A stretch of 7,011 nt of DNA, taken from NCBI GenBank assembly GCA_036503065.1, contig DASXXM010000684.1, positions 1-7,011 of the forward strand, in the 5' to 3' direction. Origin of the DNA: DATEPR01 sp036503065. GTDB taxonomy: Bacteria; Actinomycetota; Actinomycetes; Mycobacteriales; Pseudonocardiaceae. A model generated the notes under the pieces. It saw nothing but the letters and a program-made list of their open reading frames with translations. It had not been told where the DNA came from and did no database searches. A program made the translations under genes and the position numbers. Shown here piece after piece: positions 1 through 4,697 of this stretch. Each line of letters starts with the position of its first letter. Position 1 is the stretch's first letter.

Positions 1-372
1 TACGTGCACTGCAACGGCCTGGCCGGCACGATGATGTTCTCGATGTACGACCTCAACGACCCGACGAACACCCTGTTCAACGACGTCGTCAACGACCTCG
101 CCGGCACCACCAGCAGCTGCACCAACCCACCACCACCTACCACCGGCACCAACCCGCCGCCGACCACCACGACCACCGCGCCCCCGACCACCACGACCGC
201 TGGTAGCGGCGGCTGCACCGGCCTCGCGGCGTGGAACGTCAACACCTCCTACGTGCCCAACGACGTCGTGTCGTTCGGCGGCCACAAGTGGACCTCGCTG
301 TACTGGTCGACCGGTGTCACACCGGGCTCGCCGATCGCGTGGAACATCTGGAAGGACAACGGAGCCTGTTGA
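1..372 (+). CDS. C-terminal part of a secreted chitinase-like enzyme (probable GH18 end, Pro/Thr linker, CBM5/12)
   Basis: The 5' end lies outside the window; 123 residues are visible, in frame from base 1 to the TGA at 370-372. Residues 1-35 (GLAGTMMFSMYDLNDP, then a TLFNDVV helix) look like the last beta strand and helix of a GH18 chitinase barrel. Residues 40-67 form a Pro/Thr linker. Residues 68-123 match a CBM5/12 chitin-binding module: AWN, a Tyr and DVVSFGGHKW, an adjacent aromatic pair Tyr101-Trp102 where the family usually has WW, and a closing WKDNGAC. Cys72 and Cys123 bracket the module and probably form a disulphide, which fits an exported protein. The likely role is extracellular hydrolysis of chitin. 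The catalytic DxxDxDxE motif and signal peptide would be upstream and cannot be checked. The CBM call is strong and GH18 is moderate. Another chitin-active enzyme carrying the same module is the alternative. Confidence 0.85.
   Translation, partial: YVHCNGLAGTMMFSMYDLNDPTNTLFNDVVNDLAGTTSSCTNPPPPTTGTNPPPTTTTTAPPTTTTAGSGGCTGLAAWNVNTSYVPNDVVSFGGHKWTSLYWSTGVTPGSPIAWNIWKDNGAC
160..198 (+). repeat. 15-bp direct repeat in the Pro/Thr linker
   Basis: The 15-mer CCGACCACCACGACC occurs at 160-174 and exactly again at 184-198, 24 bp apart and therefore in the same frame. It encodes part of the PTTTTT-like linker between the catalytic end and the CBM. Such low-complexity linker repeats usually arise by slippage and serve as flexible spacers. 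There is no sign of a mobile or regulatory role. Confidence 0.6.
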
Positions 373-459
373 GGTTCGAGATCGGCTGACGCTTGTCAAC
401 CAAACGGAAATCGAGAATTGAGAAAGGAGGAACCCAGACTCTCGCTCGTCATGCCCAAC

Positions 460-486
460 GGGGCCGGGACACCAAGTCCCGGCCCC
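460..486. terminator. Probable bidirectional intrinsic terminator between convergent genes
   Basis: GGGGCCGGGAC (460-470), a five-base ACCAA loop (471-475) and GTCCCGGCCCC (476-486) form a perfect 11-bp, almost wholly G/C stem. It lies 87 nt past the stop of the plus-strand chitinase and 5 nt past the stop of the minus-strand permease, so it can end transcription from both sides. Neither side has a run of U, which is common for hairpin terminators in high-GC actinobacteria. The rest of the convergent gap (373-491) holds no gene that I can support. Confidence 0.82.
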
Positions 487-491
487 GCCGG

Positions 492-1349
492 CTACTTCAG
501 CAGCAGCTTCCGCAGCCGGTGACCGGCGGCGACAATGCCGACGGCGGCCATCACCACGAAGTACAGCGCGTGCCACAGCAGGCCCCAGCCGACGAAACCG
601 GTGGTGAGCGCCCGCATCAGGACCACGCCGTGGTACAGCGGGAAGCACTGGACCACGACCCGCAGCCAACCCGGGTAGACCGTCAGCGGGTAGAACGTGG
701 TGGAGAAGAAGAACATCGGCAGGACCGCCAGGTTCACCAGGTCGAAGTCCTGCCAGGACCGCATGAAGGTGGTCACCGCCATGCCGAGCGACGCGAACGC
801 CAGCGCGATCAGCAGCACGGCGGGCAGCGCCAGCAGCGCCCACGCCGAGGAGATCAGGCCCATCGCGGCCATCACGGTCAGGAAGCCGATCGCGTAGATG
901 CCGCCGCGCACCAGCGCCCAGCTGATCTCGCCGATCGCGATGTCCACCGGGCCCAGCGGCGTGGCCAGCATCGAGTCGTACAGCTTCACGTACTTGAGCT
1001 TGTGGAAGATGTTGAACGTCGACTCGAACACGGCGCCGTTCATCGCGGCCGCCGCCAGCAGGGCGGGCGCGACGAACGCCGTGTAGCTGATCGAGACGCC
1101 GCCGGGGCCGATCACGTGGGTGACCAGCTTGCCGAAGCCGACGCCCAGCGCGAGCAGGTAGAAGATCGGCTCGAAGAAGCCGGACACGATCGTCAGCCAG
1201 GCCCGCCGGTTCACCAGGAACGCGCGCCGCACCAACACGTTCGCCCGGCCGGCATACATGCCGGTCGGCGCGATCCGCAGCAGCAGACCGGCCGGCCGTT
1301 GCGGCGGCGCGACCTCGACCGGTCGGGTGGCGGGCAGGGTGTCCGTCAT
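492..1349 (-). CDS. ABC-2 type transporter permease (NodJ/DrrB-like), second of two
   Basis: This is a 285-aa integral membrane subunit of an ABC exporter. A cytoplasmic N-terminus of about 50 residues leads into roughly six hydrophobic segments, near residues 54-72, 88-108, 137-160, 168-192, 203-220 and 254-276. The region FFSTTFYPLTVYPGWLR (214-230) is the conserved ABC-2 loop before the last helix, and the length suits the NodJ/DrrB family. The ATG start is supported by GGGAG at 1358-1362, 8 nt upstream. The gene begins 14 nt after the preceding permease and is clearly related to it: both share G-x-GFG, SY-x-A and PALL motifs, a Glu-x-TF motif and an ATP-x-x-P then GE-x-x-W run. The two probably form a heterodimer with the upstream ATPase. 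The substrate cannot be read from the sequence. It is the last gene before the hairpin at 460-486. Confidence 0.9.
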   Translation of the reverse strand: MTDTLPATRPVEVAPPQRPAGLLLRIAPTGMYAGRANVLVRRAFLVNRRAWLTIVSGFFEPIFYLLALGVGFGKLVTHVIGPGGVSISYTAFVAPALLAAAAMNGAVFESTFNIFHKLKYVKLYDSMLATPLGPVDIAIGEISWALVRGGIYAIGFLTVMAAMGLISSAWALLALPAVLLIALAFASLGMAVTTFMRSWQDFDLVNLAVLPMFFFSTTFYPLTVYPGWLRVVVQCFPLYHGVVLMRALTTGFVGWGLLWHALYFVVMAAVGIVAAGHRLRKLLLK

Positions 1350-1357
1350 CTACGTCA

Positions 1358-1362
1358 CTCCC
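1358..1362 (-). promoter_or_regulatory. Ribosome binding site of the second permease
   Basis: GGGAG on the minus strand lies in the 14-nt gap between the two permease genes, 8 nt before the ATG at 1349. It supports this start, and shows the second permease has its own ribosome entry site rather than relying only on coupling. Confidence 0.6.
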
Positions 1363-1363
1363 G

Positions 1364-2200
1364 TCAACTCGTCAGCCGGGCACGGAACCGCCACCGGGCC
1401 AGCAACACCCCGACGGTGAACAGCAACGCGAGACAACCCAGGTGCACCAACGCCGACCCGATGCCCAACGTGCCGAACTCCGCGCCCCGCGCCAGTTCGG
1501 TGCCGTGCCACATCGGCGTGATCCAGGCCACCGGTCGGATCCACGCGGGCAGCTGCGTGATCGGGAAGAACGTGCCGGCGAACAACGACATCGGCAGCAC
1601 GACGAACCGGAACACCGCGTTGAACGCCCGCCCGTCGTTGTCCACCGACGCGGCCAACGCGATGATCGGCGCACCGAACGCCAGCCCGGCGCACACCCCG
1701 AACACCAGCGACAGCAGGATGCCCGGCCCGGTCACCGCGCCGATCGCCAGCGCCACCAGCAGGTAGACGGCGCCGGACACGACCAGCCGGGAGCCGACCC
1801 ACAACAGCTCGCCGAACAGCACCTGGCCCGGCGTGATCGGGGTGGCCGTGACGCCGAAGTACCTCTTGGACCAGGCGAACCCGGACAGGACCGGGAAGGT
1901 GCACTCCCCCACCGCCGTCTGGATCGCGCCTGCCGGCAGCAGCGCGGGCACGATGTAGGCCAGGTACGAGATCCCGCCGGGAACCCCGCTGTGCACCTGG
2001 GAGCCGAAGCCAAGGCCCATCGCCAGCAGGTACAGCACCGGCAGCCCGACACTCGAGAAGACGGTCGCCTTCCAGTTGCGCCGGTACCAGGTCCACATCG
2101 TCTCCAGCACCACGAGCGCGCCGCGGAACGAGCCGAGCGGGCGGCCTGCGGACCGGGGTGGCATCCGCGCGGGGGCGGCTGGGTCGAGTACGTCGGTCAT
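1364..2200 (-). CDS. ABC-2 type transporter permease (NodJ/DrrB-like), first of two
   Basis: This is a 278-aa membrane subunit of an ABC exporter. About 45 mostly polar residues precede hydrophobic segments near 47-66, 79-98, 125-152, 160-184, 197-214 and 250-268. FAGTFFPITQLPAWIRP (207-223) matches the conserved ABC-2 loop before the last helix. The ATG lies only 2 nt after the TGA of the ATPase gene, so translation is probably coupled, with GGTGG near the end of the ATPase gene as a possible Shine-Dalgarno. The protein aligns by eye with the next permease (GFG, PALL, AVGECTF against AVFESTF, ATPITP against ATPLGP, GELLW against GEISW), which indicates tandem duplication. The likely role is half of a heterodimeric membrane channel for lipid, glycolipid or natural-product export; the substrate is unknown. 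Confidence 0.9.
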   Translation of the reverse strand: MTDVLDPAAPARMPPRSAGRPLGSFRGALVVLETMWTWYRRNWKATVFSSVGLPVLYLLAMGLGFGSQVHSGVPGGISYLAYIVPALLPAGAIQTAVGECTFPVLSGFAWSKRYFGVTATPITPGQVLFGELLWVGSRLVVSGAVYLLVALAIGAVTGPGILLSLVFGVCAGLAFGAPIIALAASVDNDGRAFNAVFRFVVLPMSLFAGTFFPITQLPAWIRPVAWITPMWHGTELARGAEFGTLGIGSALVHLGCLALLFTVGVLLARWRFRARLTS

Positions 2201-2202
2201 CG

Positions 2203-3129
2203 TCAGTCCACCAGGCTTCGTCCGGTCAGCCGGAGGAACACGTCCTCCAGGGTGCTGCGGCGGACCAGGCTGGACTGCGGCCGCACACCGGCGTGGTGTG
2301 CGGCGGCCAGCGTGTCCTCGCCGTTGGCCGTGTAGAGCAGCAGGCGGTCGGGCAGTTCCTCGATCCGTTCGGTGAGCGTGCGTACCAACGGCGCCGCCGC
2401 CGCCTGCTCGCCGGGCACGAACCGCAGTTCCAGCACCTCACGGGTGGCATACCGGCTGATCAGTTCCGCCGGGGTCCCGCCGGCCACGATGCGGCCGGCA
2501 TCCATCACCACCAGCCGGTCGCAGAGCTGCTCCGCCTCGTCCATGTAGTGCGTGGTGACGATGAGCGTGACGCCGTCCTGCTTGAGCCGGAACAGTCGGT
2601 CCCACAACAGATGCCGCGCCTGCGGATCGAGACCCGTTGTCGGCTCGTCCAGCAGCAGCAGTTCCGGATCGTTCACCAGGGACCTGGCGATGGTGAGCCG
2701 CCGCTTCATGCCGCCGGACAGCGGTTCGACCGGATCGTCCCCGCGGTCGGTGAGCTGCGCGAACGCCAGCAGCTCGGTGGCCTTCGCCCGCACGTGCGCC
2801 CGGGACAGGCCGAAGTACCGCCCGTAGACCTGGAGGTTCTCCCGGACGCTCAGCTCCAGGTCCAGGATGTCCGACTGCGGCACGACGCCGATCCGCGCCC
2901 TGATGGCCGGCCCGTCCACGTCCGGGTCCATGCCGAGCACCCGCAGGTCGCCGCCGGTGCGCGGCGACACGCAGGCCACCATGCGCATGGTGGAGGACTT
3001 GCCGGCGCCGTTGGGCCCGAGGAACCCGAACGCCTCACCCGGCCGAACCTCGACGTCGATGCCGTCCACGGCGGTGAAGGAGCCGAAACGCTTGACCAGT
3101 CCGGTCGCGGACACCAGGGAAGCCGTCAC
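2203..3129 (-). CDS. ABC exporter ATP-binding subunit, NodI/DrrA-like
   Basis: This 308-aa cytoplasmic ATPase powers the two permeases that follow. All nucleotide-binding motifs are intact: Walker A GPNGAGKSS (38-46), Q-loop Gln85 in GVVPQSD, signature LSGGMKRRL (137-145), Walker B LLLLDEP (157-163), D-loop GLD (166-168) and switch His194 in TTHYMDEAE. DPQARHLLWDRL after the D-loop and the C-terminal LEDVFLRLTGRSL resemble NodI, the ATPase of the rhizobial Nod-factor exporter, more than a generic CcmA-type subunit. The C-terminal region from about 225 is the accessory domain common in this family. The GTG at 3129 is the best start. There is no good Shine-Dalgarno at normal spacing, but a TATGGT box lies 6 nt upstream, consistent with a leaderless transcript. 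A second GTG at codon 6 has no better context. The family assignment is firm, the substrate open. Confidence 0.93.
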   Translation of the reverse strand: MTASLVSATGLVKRFGSFTAVDGIDVEVRPGEAFGFLGPNGAGKSSTMRMVACVSPRTGGDLRVLGMDPDVDGPAIRARIGVVPQSDILDLELSVRENLQVYGRYFGLSRAHVRAKATELLAFAQLTDRGDDPVEPLSGGMKRRLTIARSLVNDPELLLLDEPTTGLDPQARHLLWDRLFRLKQDGVTLIVTTHYMDEAEQLCDRLVVMDAGRIVAGGTPAELISRYATREVLELRFVPGEQAAAAPLVRTLTERIEELPDRLLLYTANGEDTLAAAHHAGVRPQSSLVRRSTLEDVFLRLTGRSLVD

Positions 3130-3135
3130 TTCCCG

Positions 3136-3165
3136 ACCATAGCCAGCGGGCAGGACAGTTTTCAG
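3136..3165 (-). promoter_or_regulatory. Candidate promoter of the ABC exporter cassette (leaderless geometry)
   Basis: In the 56-nt gap between ndk and the ATPase gene the minus strand carries CTGAAA (3160-3165), an 18-nt spacer and TATGGT (3136-3141). TATGGT fits the TANNNT -10 consensus of the actinobacterial housekeeping sigma factor; the -35 box is weak. The -10 ends 6 nt before the GTG at 3129, so transcription would begin at or next to the start codon. Leaderless mRNAs of this geometry are common in actinobacteria. This is inference from pattern and spacing only. Confidence 0.4.
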
Positions 3166-3185
3166 CCGAGTTTCGTGCGGAGCAC

Positions 3186-3596
3186 CTACAACGTCGGGAA
3201 CCAGAGCTTGATCTCCCTGGCCGCCGACTCCGGCGAGTCCGAGCCGTGGACCAGGTTGTACTGGACCTCGGTGCCGTAATCACCGCGCAGCGACCCGGGA
3301 ACCGCCTTCTCCACCGGGTCGGTGCCGCCGGCGAGCTGCCGGAACGCCGCGATCGCCCGCGGTCCCTCCACGACGATGGCCACCACGGTGCCGGACGTGA
3401 TGAACTCCAGCAGGCTGCCGAAGAACGGCTTGCCGTCGTGCTCGGCGTAGTGCTGCTCGGCCAGCGACGGCTCGACTTGCCGAAGCTCCAGCGCGACCAG
3501 GGTCAGGCCCTTGCGCTCGATCCGGGAGATGACCTCACCGACCAGGCCGCGGCTGACGCCGTCCGGCTTGACCAGGACCAGGGTGCGCTCAGTCAC
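3186..3596 (-). CDS. ndk: Nucleoside diphosphate kinase
   Basis: Ndk transfers the gamma phosphate of a nucleoside triphosphate to other (deoxy)nucleoside diphosphates through a phosphohistidine intermediate, balancing the cytoplasmic NTP and dNTP pools. The protein is 136 aa, a normal bacterial length. Visible features are the N-terminal TLVLVKPDGV strand with Lys10, Arg86 in AFRQL, the VPGSLRGDYG loop (99-108) and the active-site segment NLVHGSDS (114-121) with catalytic His117, followed by Glu128 and a C-terminal WFP. Every key residue is present. The GTG start at 3596 has GAAGGAG 4 nt upstream. The gene lies 43 nt after the cysteine-rich membrane protein with no clear terminator between, so it can be read from the valS-folC transcript, though its own promoter cannot be excluded. 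Confidence 0.98.
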   Translation of the reverse strand: MTERTLVLVKPDGVSRGLVGEVISRIERKGLTLVALELRQVEPSLAEQHYAEHDGKPFFGSLLEFITSGTVVAIVVEGPRAIAAFRQLAGGTDPVEKAVPGSLRGDYGTEVQYNLVHGSDSPESAAREIKLWFPTL

Positions 3597-3600
3597 GGAA

Positions 3601-3607
3601 CTCCTTC
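3601..3607 (-). promoter_or_regulatory. Ribosome binding site of ndk
   Basis: GAAGGAG on the minus strand ends 4 nt before the GTG at 3596. It is a near-perfect anti-16S match at slightly short spacing. It fixes the GTG as the start and allows ndk to be translated independently of the upstream gene. Confidence 0.65.
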
Positions 3608-3639
3608 GTCGCGCGGGATTGTTTCCGGATACAGCGTAG

Positions 3640-4308
3640 TCAGGTGGTCGGCGGCGTCGGCGTACCGGTCACGACCGGCCGGGACACGCACGCGTACTGG
3701 CCGGACGTTGGCGACTGGTAGAACCAGACGTCGGGATCTGTCTTGTCGGTGCAGGCGGCCGTCACCGTGGGCGCCGACTCGATCGCCAGCACCTGCACCA
3801 CGTTCGCGCCCGAACCGCACGGCGCCGGTGCGATCGGCGCGCCCCCGCCGAGCACGAAACAGATGCTGTTGGGCACCACGAGCGAAGCGCAGTACGTCAC
3901 GTTCGCCGTCTCGTCCGGCACCTCGTAGCCGTGCTGGACGTAGTTCACGTTCGGATCCGAATCGCAGTCCGTTGCGGCGGCAACGACCTTGTTGATCACG
4001 AACACGGCCAGGCCGCCGCCGCAGGTGACCGGATTCAGCTGCACCGTCCCCTGCCCGCTGCCGGGCTGCTCGTCGAAGCAGGTCCCCACGTCATAGGCGG
4101 CCGCGGTGTTCGGCGTGCCGGTCAACGACGGAAACGACGGCGTCGGCCGAACCGGCGGGCGCGTCGGCACGGGCTCCGCGACCGGCTGCGGACTGACCTT
4201 GTGACCGGGGCCGAAGGCGAACCACCACGTCCCGACGCCCGCGCCGAGCAGCACCAGCACGGCCAGCACGATCGCCGGCACCACAGCGCGATGGCGGCCC
4301 TCGCTCAT
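3640..4308 (-). CDS. Membrane-anchored extracellular protein with two four-cysteine modules, function unknown
   Basis: I do not recognise this 222-aa protein. A short basic N-terminus (EGRHR) is followed by one hydrophobic helix (about 9-32), a Pro-rich wall-spanning-type linker (40-66) and an outer domain with eight cysteines (77, 96, 115, 140, 150, 164, 186, 207). The positive-inside rule puts the outer domain outside the cell. There is no lipobox, so it is an anchored rather than a lipid-modified protein. Residues 74-145 and 147-213 look like two copies of one module: CF, then P-x-x-CG, a VFVI/VQVLAI strand, a Cys, an aromatic stretch, and YCASLVV/YACVSRPVV. The pattern faintly recalls LppU-type secreted actinobacterial proteins; this is a weak impression. 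The reading frame stays open upstream, but the ATG at 4308 is best: it forms an ATGA overlap with the DUF4233 gene, has GGGGGA just upstream, and opens directly into the membrane helix. Confidence 0.85.
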   Translation of the reverse strand: MSEGRHRAVVPAIVLAVLVLLGAGVGTWWFAFGPGHKVSPQPVAEPVPTRPPVRPTPSFPSLTGTPNTAAAYDVGTCFDEQPGSGQGTVQLNPVTCGGGLAVFVINKVVAAATDCDSDPNVNYVQHGYEVPDETANVTYCASLVVPNSICFVLGGGAPIAPAPCGSGANVVQVLAIESAPTVTAACTDKTDPDVWFYQSPTSGQYACVSRPVVTGTPTPPTT

Positions 4309-4697
4309 GAGTCCCCCGCAGTCACATCCACCTGGCTGGGCAGCTCCCCGGCGGCCATCCGACGGGCAACGTCCCGCCGTAACCACAACAGAAAGCCCCA
4401 GACCAACGCGAACAGAGCCCCGATCACGCCGACGGCAGGCGCGCTGAGGGCACAGCCGAGCAACGCGACCTGCGCCACCACGACCAGCCACACCACCCAC
4501 GACCGCCGCAACAGCCCGCAGGTGACCACCAGCAGCACGACCACGGCGCCCACCACGATGCCGGCCCCGGTGGCCAGGCCGCCGTCCAGCTTCGCCACCA
4601 CCAGCAGAGCCAGCGCGACCACGATGGCCTCCAGCACCAGCGTGCCGGCCATCACGCCACGAAAGCCCTTCATCGGATCCACCGCGGGCGTCGTCAT
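4305..4697 (-). CDS. DUF4233 family four-helix membrane protein
   Basis: This is a 130-aa protein with four hydrophobic segments near 15-36, 41-62, 67-84 and 87-106, then a short basic/polar tail (RRDVARR onward). The opening MKGFRGVMAGTLVLEAIVV (9-27) is characteristic of the DUF4233 family, which lies between folC and ndk across actinobacteria (Rv2446c in Mycobacterium tuberculosis). Its function is unknown; constant linkage to folC suggests a link to folate or envelope physiology, but that is inference. The ATG at 4697 overlaps the folC stop as ATGA and has AAGGAG (4703-4708) 5 nt upstream, inside the last codons of folC. Leu106, in the LLWLRRD segment, is encoded by TTA (4380-4382), the only in-frame TTA I found in the window. 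Much longer open reading through this frame into folC is an artefact of high GC. Confidence 0.9.
   Translation of the reverse strand: MTTPAVDPMKGFRGVMAGTLVLEAIVVALALLVVAKLDGGLATGAGIVVGAVVVLLVVTCGLLRRSWVVWLVVVAQVALLGCALSAPAVGVIGALFALVWGFLLWLRRDVARRMAAGELPSQVDVTAGDS

Noticed and set aside
393..1766. Long plus-strand open frame (457 codons) opposite the permeases
   Set aside because: It is antisense to two clear ABC-2 permease genes, has an Arg/Gln/His-rich composition typical of a GC-rich shadow frame, and has no recognisable domain.
3126..3140. Four-codon minus-strand frame (ATG GTC GGG AAG TGA) overlapping the ATPase GTG, as a leader peptide
   Set aside because: It is too short to judge, has no Shine-Dalgarno, and is easily explained by chance beside the candidate -10 box.
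3175..3185. Small hairpin GTGC-TCC-GCAC just after the ndk stop as a terminator
   Set aside because: The stem has only 4 bp with a 3-nt loop and no U-tract, which is too weak to call a terminator.
3597..3639. A dedicated ndk promoter in the 43-nt gap (TACGCT as a -10)
   Set aside because: Only a loose TANNNT match with no convincing -35 inside the gap. Co-transcription with the upstream genes is enough to explain expression.
4309..4500. N-terminal extension of the cysteine-rich protein by 64 residues
   Set aside because: The extension overlaps the DUF4233 coding sequence and is Gly/Arg-rich. The ATG at 4308 forms an ATGA overlap and opens directly into the membrane helix.
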